DNA of 64,000 nucleotides from an uncultured Bariatricus sp. (GCA_934320645.1 CAKRFP010000011.1:3424-67423); one strand, 5' to 3'. Counted from the stretch's first letter, positions 43,520-51,925 are shown. The notes: a model not told the origin generated them from the sequence alone. Numbers and translations: made by a program.

Positions 43520-44008
43520 TTATAATTCAATTTCCACTTTCCGCCCTGTTCGGTGATACTGATGGTACCGCACACCGGCACAGTCAAACATCATCTTGGA
43601 TGCCTTCACAGAAGTTGTATCCGCATACTTGTCGGAATCATAGATTACTTCTTTGATTCCACTCTGAATGATCGCTTTTGCACATTCATTGCACGGGAAA
43701 AGTGACACATAAAGCTTTGCCCCTTCAAGGCTTCCTCCGCTGTAGTTCAGGATTGCATTCAGTTCACTGTGTACTGTGTATACATACTTCGTCTTCAGAG
43801 CGTCCTCACCTTCCCGTTCCCACGGGAATTCATCATCCGAACAGCCCCGCGGCAGCCCGTTGTATCCCATCGACAGAATCTTGTTATCCGCACTTACGAT
43901 ACAGCATCCCACCTGGGTATTCGGATCCTTTGACCGTCTTCCCGAAAGAATGGCAACTCCCATAAAATATTCATCCCAGGAAATATAATCCTGTCTTTTT
44001 CCACTCAT
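43520..44008 (-). CDS. Deoxycytidylate (dCMP) deaminase family protein
   Basis: Zinc-dependent deaminase of 162 residues making dUMP from dCMP for dTTP synthesis. The zinc ligands are in YTVHSELNAILNY (HxE) and SLFPCNECAKAIIQSG (PCxxC). The start is SWDEYFMGVAILSGRRSKDPNTQVG, typical of dCMP deaminase/ComEB. It follows upp by 11 bp, forming a pyrimidine pair. Confidence 0.9.
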   Translation of the reverse strand: MSGKRQDYISWDEYFMGVAILSGRRSKDPNTQVGCCIVSADNKILSMGYNGLPRGCSDDEFPWEREGEDALKTKYVYTVHSELNAILNYSGGSLEGAKLYVSLFPCNECAKAIIQSGIKEVIYDSDKYADTTSVKASKMMFDCAGVRYHQYHRTGRKVEIEL

Positions 44009-44019
44009 GATAAGTTCCT

Positions 44020-44649
44020 CTATTTTGTTCCGAAAATACGATCCCCGGCATCTCCGAGTCCCGGAACAATATATCCATGTTCATTTAATTTTTCATCCAA
44101 TGATCCGATATACACATCAACATCCGGATGTGCTTCCTGAAGACGCTTTACTCCTTCCGGTGCTGCAATGATGCACATAAAACGAATATTTTTTACACCT
44201 CTGTTCTTCAACATCTGGATTGCAGCAATGCAGGATCCGCCTGTAGCAAGCATCGGGTCTACCACAAATACTTCTCTTTCTTCACAGTCAGCCGGAAGTT
44301 TGCAGTAATATTCTACTGGTTCGAGAGTGTCCGGATCACGGAAAAGACCGATATGGCCTACTTTTGCAGCCGGAATCATGGCAAGCATACCTTCTACCAT
44401 TCCAAGTCCTGCTCTCAGAATCGGAACAACAGCAAGTTTCTTTCCTGCAAGTTCTTTCGCTGTCATCTTGCAGATTGGTGTCTGAATCTCAACATCCTGT
44501 AATTTCAGATCTCTGGTTGCTTCGTAGCACATCAGCATCGCGATCTCACTGATCATAGTTCTGAAATCCTTTGAACCTGTTTCCTCTCTTCTGATAATTC
44601 CGATTTTGTGCTGGATCAGCGGATGATCCATTACGTGTACATTTGACAT
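44020..44649 (-). CDS. upp: Uracil phosphoribosyltransferase
   Basis: Cytoplasmic salvage enzyme of 209 residues converting uracil and PRPP to UMP. It has VMDHPLIQHKIGIIRREETG, the PRPP loop VVDPMLATGGSCIAAI and the uracil-binding EHGYIVPGLGDAGDRIFGT. The length is standard. It overlaps the end of the Sua5 fusion gene by 19 bases. In Bacillus upp lies a few genes from the sua5 homologue ywlC, so the order is partly conserved. Confidence 0.95.
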   Translation of the reverse strand: MSNVHVMDHPLIQHKIGIIRREETGSKDFRTMISEIAMLMCYEATRDLKLQDVEIQTPICKMTAKELAGKKLAVVPILRAGLGMVEGMLAMIPAAKVGHIGLFRDPDTLEPVEYYCKLPADCEEREVFVVDPMLATGGSCIAAIQMLKNRGVKNIRFMCIIAAPEGVKRLQEAHPDVDVYIGSLDEKLNEHGYIVPGLGDAGDRIFGTK

Positions 44650-46169
44650 TTGTTCTTTGCCTCCTCATTTAACTTATTTGCAAGTTTTTTGACATACCCC
44701 TGAATCAGTTCATACATCTGCTCATACTGTTCCTGTGTTTGACCATATACAGACGGAATCTCTTTGTTTCCATTTACAAATTCGTACAATGTATAGACCT
44801 GTCCTTTTCCCGGATAATCATTCTGTATCTTTTGTTTGATACTGTCCTGCATTGCCAGAACAAGCGTGTCATCCCCAAGTTCTTCCTCTGATAATGCAAC
44901 GGTTTCATAGCCCTCTGTCTCAATATGATGTTTCGTCAGAAGTTCTTCTGCTCTCGGATTCAGTGGCTCCGGGAAGAGAACCACGAGTCCTCTCGCACAG
45001 ACTTCGTATTCCTGGAAAAGCGGCTGCTTTTTCAGGATCGCAGCTGCGATCGGAGCACGGCAGTTCGCGCTGTTGCTCACAAACACGATTCTGCGGTAAT
45101 CCTGAAGCTTTGTGATCTCAGATGCCTGCAGCACATGATGACCTGCGGCCTTACCCAGTCGGTTCATAATAGCAGTTCCGATACCGGCTTCCGGAAATGC
45201 TTCACTGTAAATATAATCAACTTCCTCTTCATCAAATTCGCGGAGAACTTTATAAAGATTCCTTGCAACCGTCTTTTCATTTACACGGGAACCAATGCAT
45301 TTTACCACACCGGTTGTATACTGATCTACAGACTCGTTAGACGCAATGATTCCCACCTTATATCCAAGTCTTACCTGTTCGTAAGCAATCTGCTTGATCG
45401 CACGGACTGCCTCTTCCGGCTCTCCGTCAATGATGATCATCTCTGCTTTCGGCGCATAGTGACGGTACTTCATCCCCGGTGCTTTCGGCGCTTTGTTGCT
45501 GTTCTCTGAAATCAGAGTCTCATCTACCGCAACCTCACCGATCACTTCACTTAACATCTCTTTGGTAATTGCTCCCGGTCTTAAGATCATCGGCGGTGTT
45601 ACCGTCATATCCAGAATCGTAGACTCAACTCCGATATCCACGCTTCCTCCATCCAGGATCATCTCGATCTTACCACTTAAATCCTCTGCCACATGCTGTG
45701 CAGTCGTCGGACTCGGTCTTCCGGATGTGTTCGCGCTCGGTGCCGATACATATCCGCCTCCTGCAAGGATCAGCTCACGGGCGATCTCATCATCCGGCAT
45801 ACGCACGGCAACCGTCTCCAGACCACCGGTAGTTCCAAGTGGAACCTTCTCATTCTTATTGAAAATCATCGTAAGCGGTCCCGGCCAGAAATGAGCTGCA
45901 ATCTCATCTACCACAAGCGGTACCGATTCAACGATCGCTCCCAGATCTTCAAGTCTTGCGATATGGACGATAAGCGGATTGTCTGACGGGCGTCCTTTTG
46001 CTGCATAGGTCTTTTTCGCTGCCTCCTCATCAAGCGCATTTGCCCCCAGTCCGTAGACTGTTTCTGTCGGAAATGCCACCAGACCGCCGTTCTTCAGAAT
46101 CGAACCTGCTTCCTCCATAATCTCCTGATCTATTTGGTTTCTATCTATTTTTTTTATTATAGTTTCCAT
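44631..46169 (-). CDS. Sua5-type threonylcarbamoyl-AMP synthase fused to a degenerate low-MW phosphatase domain
   Basis: Fusion protein of 512 residues. Residues 1-210 are the YrdC/Sua5 domain (GGLVAFPTETVYGLGANAL, KGRPSDNPLIVHI, SANTSGRPSPTTAQHV), followed by the Sua5 C-terminal domain to about 350 (APGMKYRHYAPKA). It makes threonylcarbamoyl-AMP for tRNA t6A37. From about 365 follows a low-molecular-weight protein phosphatase fold related to YwlE: RRIVFVSNSANCRAPIAAAI. The P-loop CX5R nucleophile Cys is Ser, and the C-terminal DP acid motif is replaced by IPSVYG, so this part is probably inactive. The ATG at 46169 starts the conserved domain; upstream extension is not supported. Confidence 0.85.
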   Translation of the reverse strand: METIIKKIDRNQIDQEIMEEAGSILKNGGLVAFPTETVYGLGANALDEEAAKKTYAAKGRPSDNPLIVHIARLEDLGAIVESVPLVVDEIAAHFWPGPLTMIFNKNEKVPLGTTGGLETVAVRMPDDEIARELILAGGGYVSAPSANTSGRPSPTTAQHVAEDLSGKIEMILDGGSVDIGVESTILDMTVTPPMILRPGAITKEMLSEVIGEVAVDETLISENSNKAPKAPGMKYRHYAPKAEMIIIDGEPEEAVRAIKQIAYEQVRLGYKVGIIASNESVDQYTTGVVKCIGSRVNEKTVARNLYKVLREFDEEEVDYIYSEAFPEAGIGTAIMNRLGKAAGHHVLQASEITKLQDYRRIVFVSNSANCRAPIAAAILKKQPLFQEYEVCARGLVVLFPEPLNPRAEELLTKHHIETEGYETVALSEEELGDDTLVLAMQDSIKQKIQNDYPGKGQVYTLYEFVNGNKEIPSVYGQTQEQYEQMYELIQGYVKKLANKLNEEAKNKCQMYT

Positions 46170-46207
46170 GTTTTTTATTATAGCATTATCCACATAGCAT
46201 GGCAATT

Positions 46208-46951
46208 TTAATTTCCATCCCCATTCAGGTATTCCAGACATTTTATGATTCCTTTCGCAACCATCTCTGCAACCTGTACCTGGTATTCTTCTCCCGATAA
46301 TTTTTCTGCTTCTTCCGGATTGGTAAGGAATCCACATTCCACGATCACCGTAGGTACCTGTGTCCGCCGCAGAAGATAATACGTCTCATTCGCCTTTGCC
46401 TGTCTGTGGTTCTCCGGATCGATCTCCCGCAGACTTTCTTGAAGAATTTTTGCTACCGCCTCTCCCTCCTTTGAATGGCTGTAGTAAAATACCTGTGCTC
46501 CATGAATCTCTGGATCCTCATAGCTGTTTTGATGAATACTTACAGCAAGAAGCGGCTTTGTCTCGTTGATCATCTTAACCCTCGCCTGCATATCCTCTGT
46601 TTTCTTACTCCCATCACCCGTAGTTCCCAGTCCTTTATCCTCTTCTCTGGTAAGCGCTGTTGTCACACTCTCCTTTTCCAAGCAGTTTTTCACTTTTCCG
46701 GTAATTGCCAGATTGATATCTTTCTCCAACAGATCATTCAGTCCGATTTTTCCCGGATCACTCCCGCCGTGCCCTGCATCCAAAATGACCTGAACCTGCC
46801 CGCTCTCCACCTGATCTGACTCGGTATACCTGCTTAATGTATAGCTTCCGTAAATACATCCCGTCAGCAAAATAAGCGCCAGTACCCACTTGATCTTGCT
46901 TTTAAAAATAGTTTTCCCCCTTTTCACCGTTTCACCGATTTTTTTATTCAC
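46208..46951 (-). CDS. N-acetylmuramoyl-L-alanine amidase, CwlD-like
   Basis: Zinc amidase (Amidase_3) of 247 residues. An N-terminal membrane anchor (KIKWVLALILLTGCIYGSY) is followed by VILDAGHGGSDPGKIG with the first zinc His, then LAVSIHQNSYED with a second, and VIVECGFLTNPEEAEKL with the catalytic Glu. The family includes CwlD, which makes muramic lactam in spore cortex. The start is taken as GTG at 46951 because GCAGGAGGC lies 8 bp upstream; an earlier frame start at 47020 lies inside the terminator. Its ribosome site sits in the 3' arm of that terminator. Confidence 0.8.
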   Translation of the reverse strand: MNKKIGETVKRGKTIFKSKIKWVLALILLTGCIYGSYTLSRYTESDQVESGQVQVILDAGHGGSDPGKIGLNDLLEKDINLAITGKVKNCLEKESVTTALTREEDKGLGTTGDGSKKTEDMQARVKMINETKPLLAVSIHQNSYEDPEIHGAQVFYYSHSKEGEAVAKILQESLREIDPENHRQAKANETYYLLRRTQVPTVIVECGFLTNPEEAEKLSGEEYQVQVAEMVAKGIIKCLEYLNGDGN

Positions 46952-47003
46952 AAAAAAGAGCCTCCTGCATATATTTTTACAAATATATGCAGGAAAAGCT
47001 CTT
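46952..47003 (-). terminator. Terminator of the GH18 gene overlapping the cwlD ribosome site
   Basis: Minus strand long stem AGAGC..CCTGCATATATTT / AAATATATGCAGG..GCTCT followed by TTTTTT. The 3' arm contains GCAGGAGGC, the ribosome site of the next gene. Confidence 0.8.
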
Positions 47004-47027
47004 TTCACTACCATTGTCACTATGTAA

Positions 47028-48893
47028 TTAATTTACATATCTCTGAATCAGATCCCAGATATCGGAAGTCTCAAATCCAAGCTTCCATGCTGCTGTTCCT
47101 GCCAGTTTATTATCCTTCATAAGTCCAAGCTTGACTTCCAGTGAAGAAGCATCTTCCAGCCAGATCTTGTAAGTCGAACCGTCATCTCCAGTCCACTCTG
47201 CGTAATTCTGCTTCACTGTATCATCCCATGTTGCTGTCGCTCCGGCCTCACTTACTCTCTGCGCCGCTTCTTCCATTCCAAGTGCCTCGCTTGTAACATT
47301 CATCGGATAATTTGCTGCTTCTGTTCCCTGCCCTTCGGCAAGTTCTTCTTCTGTCTTCGGCGTCTCATTCCACAATCTTGTATAGAATGGAACCGCATTG
47401 ATCACTTTCGCCGCCGGTACATCTCTCAGCGTCTCTTCGATCCCTTCTTTTACATAATCGTATGAAGCAACGGAACCAGCCTCATAAGAACCGGCAAAAT
47501 GTTCATCATATCCCATAATGATCACATAATCTGCCATAATTCCCTGTTCTTCTCTGTGATAATGTGTGTTGTAACCTTTCGGTACATAATTATCCACAGA
47601 AAGCACCAGATTATTTGTCCGGCACTTTACAGAAAGCTCCCGGATAAACTGGATATAATGTTCTCCGACATCTGTCGGAATCTGTTCAAAATCCACGTTG
47701 ATTCCGTCAATTCCATTCTGGAGCGCTGCATTAACCAGCTGGTTCTCCAGATTCTCTCTGCTTGAAGTATGGCTGAGAAGTTCCATATCATCTACATTCT
47801 GATCGAAATTATCTAACAGCGCCCACACTTCAAGACCACGCTGATGTGCATAATTCACATAGTCTGCACTCGCAATGGAATTTAAATTGCCGGAATTATC
47901 CGCTACACTGAACCATGTAGGGGAAATTGTGTTAAGTCCTTTTGTATCTGCAAGCGCATCCTCAATTCCTGCATTAGCCTCTTCACTTGTTACCTGATGC
48001 CATACCAGGTTGATCTTGTAATCTTTCTGGATGCCTGTATAATCTGGTTCCTCAAATTCTCTTGAGGTTGTCTCCTGTTGAATATCATTCAGCTTTGATT
48101 TCTGAATATATCCCACGATTCCGGACTGTGTGCAGACTTTTTTCCAGTCGCTTACATCTTCAAGGACTGTCAGCTTATCTCCCTTTTTCACTTCTTCAAG
48201 TACCGGACTTTTTACACCACCTAAGGTTCTTACCTGGGTATCTTTTTTAACTTTTGCAGTCTGGCACTTTCCAAATTTGCTGGTGATCACAACTCTTGCC
48301 GGATTCTTGTAAACTTTATAATCAAAATTCGCATATTTCTGCAGAAAATCCAGTGCAATATATGTCGTATCCCCTTCTGTCTTTACAATCGTATAATCCT
48401 CACTGTTTACAGTATCTGAAACAGAATAGTCCTTACTGTCTGCCATTACCTTTACCATATCTTTCGGCAATGTATACAAAAGAATATTCTCGTTAGAATC
48501 CCAGTAAAAACGATCACTGATATATTCCTGTACAAAGTCATAAGACAAATATGCATTTCCGCTGTCTGTAAGTGCCTGCGCATCGAGAACATCATTATTA
48601 ATTGTAACACCCATCTGTGACTTTGCCGTAATTCCAAAATATTTATTCAAATCATAGGTTTCTTTTGTCGGCCCATACTTTATCCAGTATATTGTTCCAC
48701 CGGCAAGTCCGATAAGCAATATAAAGATCACTAAGATTGCTGCGATCACCGCACCAGTCCGGCGTCTTTTTCTTCTTCTTGATGATCTTCTGTATCTCGA
48801 AGACTCACTTCTCGCAGATGCTCTTCTTGCTTCCGCCGCTTTGCGCCTACGCAGTCTTTCTCTTTGTTCATTGGTCATTCTTCTTTCGTCCAC
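47028..48893 (-). CDS. Membrane-anchored glycoside hydrolase family 18 protein with SH3 domain (SleL/YaaH-like)
   Basis: Protein of 621 residues. A very basic cytoplasmic N-terminus (RRSSRRRKRRR) precedes one membrane segment (AVIAAILVIFILLIGLAGG). Next comes a copper-amine-oxidase N-like/stalk part with ALDFLQKYANFDYK, an SH3-type domain (VRTLGGVKSPVLEEVKKGDKLTVLED near 220-250), and the GH18 barrel. The catalytic motif is GIDGINVDFEQIP (DxxxDxE), and DYVIIMGYDEH is also typical. It probably cleaves peptidoglycan glycans, as in cortex lysis. The GTG at 48893 lies 6 bp after AGGAGG; ATG at 48878 is an alternative. Confidence 0.85.
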   Translation of the reverse strand: MDERRMTNEQRERLRRRKAAEARRASARSESSRYRRSSRRRKRRRTGAVIAAILVIFILLIGLAGGTIYWIKYGPTKETYDLNKYFGITAKSQMGVTINNDVLDAQALTDSGNAYLSYDFVQEYISDRFYWDSNENILLYTLPKDMVKVMADSKDYSVSDTVNSEDYTIVKTEGDTTYIALDFLQKYANFDYKVYKNPARVVITSKFGKCQTAKVKKDTQVRTLGGVKSPVLEEVKKGDKLTVLEDVSDWKKVCTQSGIVGYIQKSKLNDIQQETTSREFEEPDYTGIQKDYKINLVWHQVTSEEANAGIEDALADTKGLNTISPTWFSVADNSGNLNSIASADYVNYAHQRGLEVWALLDNFDQNVDDMELLSHTSSRENLENQLVNAALQNGIDGINVDFEQIPTDVGEHYIQFIRELSVKCRTNNLVLSVDNYVPKGYNTHYHREEQGIMADYVIIMGYDEHFAGSYEAGSVASYDYVKEGIEETLRDVPAAKVINAVPFYTRLWNETPKTEEELAEGQGTEAANYPMNVTSEALGMEEAAQRVSEAGATATWDDTVKQNYAEWTGDDGSTYKIWLEDASSLEVKLGLMKDNKLAGTAAWKLGFETSDIWDLIQRYVN

Positions 48894-49053
48894 ATGACAC
48901 CTCCTGTACACAGCATATTTTCATAGCCTGTAGGAGCTATAATATACTCACACTGTATTGCCAGTATACCATAGATTCATATCATTTGTATACATTTCAG
49001 GACTATTTCCCGCTTTCATTAATGTATGTCCTGGCGAGGGGGCTCTGCTTTGT

Positions 49054-49287
49054 TCATTCCACCTGTGAATGGTCTGTTCCCACACTGTTGAAATCCAGTT
49101 CCCGGATCATCCCCTGCTCATCCAGAATATAATCCCGCATATAATTACTTTCTTCTCTCACCATATGCGCTGACACGATCTGAAGCGGACTCGCCGGAAA
49201 TCCATTCATCTGCATCCGGACTCCACTGCGTTCATAATTGGTCAGCTCCGTAAATAAATCCTGATACTTTTTCTCTTGCTCGTCCAT
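49054..49287 (-). CDS. Small hypothetical protein
   Basis: Not recognised. The 77-residue product starts MDEQEKKYQDLFTELTNYERSG and contains LQIVSAHMVREESNYMRDYILD; it is acidic, soluble and probably helical at the start. The ATG at 49287 follows AAGGGGG. Its promoter appears to lie about 250 bases upstream, giving a long leader. Confidence 0.6.
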   Translation of the reverse strand: MDEQEKKYQDLFTELTNYERSGVRMQMNGFPASPLQIVSAHMVREESNYMRDYILDEQGMIRELDFNSVGTDHSQVE

Positions 49288-49673
49288 ATTTCCCCCTTGA
49301 GTCAGACAGTTTTTACGGCAAAAAGCGACCATAAGGCAACACTTGTGATATATTACTTCTCCTGTGCTTTTTCCGATGACAAGAAAATGATTACTGTCCG
49401 TACTTCGGTTCAATTGTTAGGTTCTGTTGATAAATCGTCTGATATGACCTGAATGTACTTGATTCTGTACGCTGTGTGCGAAATGCGTATGATAAATTCA
49501 AGATTTGTGCGATTGACTGGTCTGTCTTATTTTCCTGTAACGCCATTATAAGAAAGAGTTTACAAAAAAGCAAGCATTTTTTATTTTTTATTTTATTTAC
49601 ATCGTTCTGTTTTTTGTTTATACTATTAGTAATTGTTCAGATAGATTTTTGATTGAATAGGAAGTGATATTTT
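49288..49673. other. Divergent leader region between the small protein gene and mecA
   Basis: A minus-strand promoter lies at 49545-49573. The 250 bases between it and the gene hold a 51-codon frame from 49546 whose ATG overlaps the -10 and therefore cannot be made from this promoter. No known riboswitch class was recognised. A plus-strand promoter for mecA must lie between 49574 and 49660, but none is clear. Confidence 0.5.
49545..49573 (-). promoter_or_regulatory. Promoter of the small hypothetical gene
   Basis: Minus strand: -35 TTGCTT at 49568-49573, 17-bp spacer, -10 TATAAT at 49545-49550. Confidence 0.6.
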
Positions 49674-50471
49674 ATGAAGATAGAAAAGATAAATGATAAC
49701 CAGATCCGCTGCACACTTACCCGTGACGATCTCGCCCAGAGACAGTTAAAGCTCAGTGAGCTTGCTTACGGCTCCGAGAAGGCGAAGTCCTTATTCCGCG
49801 AGATGATGCAGCAGGCTGCTTCCGAATTTGGATTCGAGAGCGACAACCTACCACTGATGATCGAAGCGATCCCGACCGCTGGTGATTCTATCGTTCTGAA
49901 TATAACCAAAGTAGATGACCCGGATGAACTAGACACCCGTTTCTCCAGATTTACCCCGTCTCCTTCAGATGAAGCTGCCGATAAGCACAGATCCATGCTG
50001 GAGCGTCTGAAGAAGCTTGACGGAGCAGAAGATTTTCTCGATATTCTCCGTCAGATGAAAGATGCTGTATCCCAGCTTCCAGAGAACCCGGAAGCACTTG
50101 CAGAGACAGCATCCCAGGAACAGGCTACCGAGACAGAAGCCAAAGAAAAAGCAACTCCGGCCGCACCTTCTGTTCCACCAGTCCGGCTCTTCTCATTTTC
50201 AAGACTTGACAGTGTGATCCACGCCAGCCATCTTTTACATGAGATGTACGATGGACCGAATACACTTTACAAAGACGAAGCAGAGAACATGTACATCCTG
50301 ACACTTGCACAGGGTGATCATCCATCTTCTGATTTTAACCGGATCTGCAATATGCTCTCCGAATACGGTTCCCCGGAACAGGGCGGCGGTGTATCGCTCG
50401 CATTTCTGGAAGAGCACTGTGATATGATTCTTGCAAAGAATGCAGTGCAGACTCTGGCTTCATTTGAATAA
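49674..50471 (+). CDS. mecA: Adaptor protein MecA
   Basis: Adaptor of 265 residues for the ClpC-ClpP protease. It has MKIEKINDNQIRCTLTRDDLAQRQL and FREMMQQAASEFGFESDNLPLMIEAIPTAGDSIVLNITKVDDPDELDTRF, the MecA N-terminal substrate-binding domain. An acidic linker rich in Ala/Glu/Thr follows, then the C-terminal ClpC-binding domain (LFSFSRLDSVIHASHLL to HCDMILAKNAVQTLASF). In Bacillus MecA targets ComK and other proteins. It is monocistronic with a strong terminator. Confidence 0.92.
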   Translation: MKIEKINDNQIRCTLTRDDLAQRQLKLSELAYGSEKAKSLFREMMQQAASEFGFESDNLPLMIEAIPTAGDSIVLNITKVDDPDELDTRFSRFTPSPSDEAADKHRSMLERLKKLDGAEDFLDILRQMKDAVSQLPENPEALAETASQEQATETEAKEKATPAAPSVPPVRLFSFSRLDSVIHASHLLHEMYDGPNTLYKDEAENMYILTLAQGDHPSSDFNRICNMLSEYGSPEQGGGVSLAFLEEHCDMILAKNAVQTLASFE

Positions 50472-50506
50472 CAGACAATCAGATATTTTTAACTTGGCGC
50501 ATAAAG

Positions 50507-50537
50507 AGGGACGGCAGATCTATGATCTGCCGTCCCT
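50507..50537 (+). terminator. Hairpin terminator between mecA and the DUF1858 gene
   Basis: A perfect 14-bp stem AGGGACGGCAGATC/GATCTGCCGTCCCT with a 3-base loop. The T run is weak on the plus strand and short on the minus strand; it may serve both converging genes. Confidence 0.75.
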
Positions 50538-50567
50538 GTTAAATTCTATCTTTTATTTATTCACGGT

Positions 50568-50777
50568 CTATGCTTCAGCTGCTAAAAGAGCGTTGATCTT
50601 TGCGATAAGAAGATCTGCATCAATTCCATGAACCATTGCTGCTTCTTCAAGAGTCTCACCCTGTGAAGCCGGGCATCCAAGACAATGCATTCCAACTTCC
50701 ATAAGAACCGGTGCTGTCTGTGGAGCTACCTGAAGTAATTCGCCAATTGTCATTGTTTTTGTTACTTCGACTGCCAT
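50568..50777 (-). CDS. DUF1858 redox-disulfide domain protein
   Basis: Small protein of 69 residues. MAVEVTKTMTIGELLQVAPQTAPVLMEVGMHCLGCPASQGETLEEAA contains the CxxC pair (HCLGCPAS) of the DUF1858/TIGR03980 domain, named for its link with hybrid-cluster proteins. Role unknown, possibly redox or metal binding. Two ATGs occur in tandem at 50780 and 50777; the second is 7 bp from GGAGG. Confidence 0.85.
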   Translation of the reverse strand: MAVEVTKTMTIGELLQVAPQTAPVLMEVGMHCLGCPASQGETLEEAAMVHGIDADLLIAKINALLAAEA

Positions 50778-50808
50778 CATTCTTCCTCCTTTGCTTTTCG
50801 TATCCTTT

Positions 50809-50837
50809 ATTATAATACCATTTATCCCAAAAAACAA
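50809..50837 (-). promoter_or_regulatory. Promoter of the DUF1858 gene
   Basis: Minus strand: -35 TTGTTT at 50832-50837, 17-bp spacer, -10 TATAAT at 50809-50814. The -35 overlaps the T run of the upstream terminator. Confidence 0.6.
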
Positions 50838-50874
50838 CCTTAATATCCGACTGTATTGCTCGGATATTAAGGTT
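50836..50874 (-). terminator. Terminator downstream of the NlpC/P60 gene
   Basis: A perfect 15-bp stem AACCTTAATATCCGA/TCGGATATTAAGGTT followed on the minus strand by GTTTTTTG. Confidence 0.85.
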
Positions 50875-50903
50875 TCTTCTCTTTTGTAAAAATATTCTTC
50901 CCG

Positions 50904-50947
50904 TTATCCACAAAAAACGTATGTTTTCCTGTGGATAACGTGGATAA
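50904..50947. other. Cluster of DnaA-box matches
   Basis: Two perfect DnaA boxes: TTATCCACA at 50904-50912 and its reverse complement TGTGGATAA at 50930-50938. A third, one mismatch from consensus (CGTGGATAA), directly abuts at 50939-50947. The first two form an inverted repeat around an AAAAC/GTTTT inner stem. It lies in the gap between NlpC/P60 and DUF1858 genes, with no dnaA, dnaN or recF nearby. Confidence 0.6.
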
Positions 50948-51010
50948 CCTGCGGATATTTTGCATTTCCCGGTTCTCCATCTGCCAGATTCCGCCAGTCT
51001 TTCCATCATT

Positions 51011-51925
51011 TTACACTATTCTTCTTACCGAAAGAATTGTCGTGTAAGTCGCCGGTGAAATCCCGATTCCCTGATCTGGATTCTGTGCATTGACGATCTG
51101 ACCGTTTCCAACATAGATTCCGATGTGACCATCATAACAAATCAGATCTCCCGGCATCGCCTGGTCATAGCTGACTTCCACTCCGGAATAAATCTGTTCA
51201 TACGTTGTTCTCGGAAGACTGATTCCAAAGTGTGCAAATACAGATTGTACAAATCCGGAACAGTCCGCCCCGTCCGTCAGACTTGTACCGCCCCAGACAT
51301 ACGGATTCCCTATAAACTGACAGGCATAATCCACAATTGCCTGTCCTGTTGCCGCCGTCTGTGCCGAAACCTCAGCAGTCTCTGTCTGCTGTGTATCTTC
51401 CTGTGTCTCCTGCGCAGTCTGCGCTTCTTCTGCTTCCCTTGATACTGCATAGGTAAATGCTTCTTCTCTGCCTTCCTGCTGCGCTTCCGTTACCAGATTC
51501 TCCGCATACGTCTGCGCCTCTGCACCTGTCAGGATATATTCTGTTTTTACATACCCAGTGACATCGCCCGACTCAACCGCAGTCCATTCTCCCACTGGAC
51601 CTGTAATCTTCGCCGCATATCCCGGATACAGCTTTCCGACATATTCACTTTCCTTCGTCGGTTCACTTCTGACATACAGAAAGCTTGTGACGTTGGCAAA
51701 TGCCATATCTAAATACTCACCCTTATTTTCCGGTACCAGATAATCCTCAGCTTTAATCTCCCTGTTCTGAGAATACACATCATTCAGTACCGCTTCTATT
51801 CCTACGCCCGGCATTTTCGTAGCTTCTGATGTCTCCCCATCCGCTGCCATAACCGAAATTCCCGGAGATACTGTCATCCCCAGAAATGTAACCAGGAACA
51901 ATCCTTTTCTTAGACTTGAATGCAT
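51011..51925 (-). CDS. Secreted NlpC/P60 peptidoglycan endopeptidase with SH3 domain
   Basis: Secreted protein of 304 residues that cleaves peptidoglycan stem peptides. It has a signal peptide (KGLFLVTFLGMTVSPGISVMA), an SH3 domain near residues 70-125 (SFLYVRSEPTKESEYVGKLYPG), and a Gln/Glu/Thr/Ala-rich linker. The C-terminal NlpC/P60 domain has the catalytic Cys in GADCSGFVQSVFAHFG, the His in CYDGHIGIYVGNG and the polar third residue in IVNAQNPDQG. Its promoter is a perfect consensus and is overlaid by repeated TGTTAC half sites. Confidence 0.9.
   Translation of the reverse strand: MHSSLRKGLFLVTFLGMTVSPGISVMAADGETSEATKMPGVGIEAVLNDVYSQNREIKAEDYLVPENKGEYLDMAFANVTSFLYVRSEPTKESEYVGKLYPGYAAKITGPVGEWTAVESGDVTGYVKTEYILTGAEAQTYAENLVTEAQQEGREEAFTYAVSREAEEAQTAQETQEDTQQTETAEVSAQTAATGQAIVDYACQFIGNPYVWGGTSLTDGADCSGFVQSVFAHFGISLPRTTYEQIYSGVEVSYDQAMPGDLICYDGHIGIYVGNGQIVNAQNPDQGIGISPATYTTILSVRRIV

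Noticed and set aside
46170..46337. N-terminal extension of the Sua5 fusion
   Set aside because: It lies within the end of the cwlD-like gene and lacks similarity to Sua5; the domain begins at the ATG at 46169.
49288..49544. Cyclic-di-GMP or other known riboswitch in the long leader
   Set aside because: None of the known conserved cores could be recognised by eye.
49391..49573. Minus-strand frame of 51-60 codons
   Set aside because: Its internal ATG overlaps the -10 of the likely promoter and there is no ribosome site.
50904..50947. Chromosomal replication origin
   Set aside because: DnaA boxes are present, but no dnaA, dnaN, recF or AT-rich unwinding region typical of oriC is nearby.
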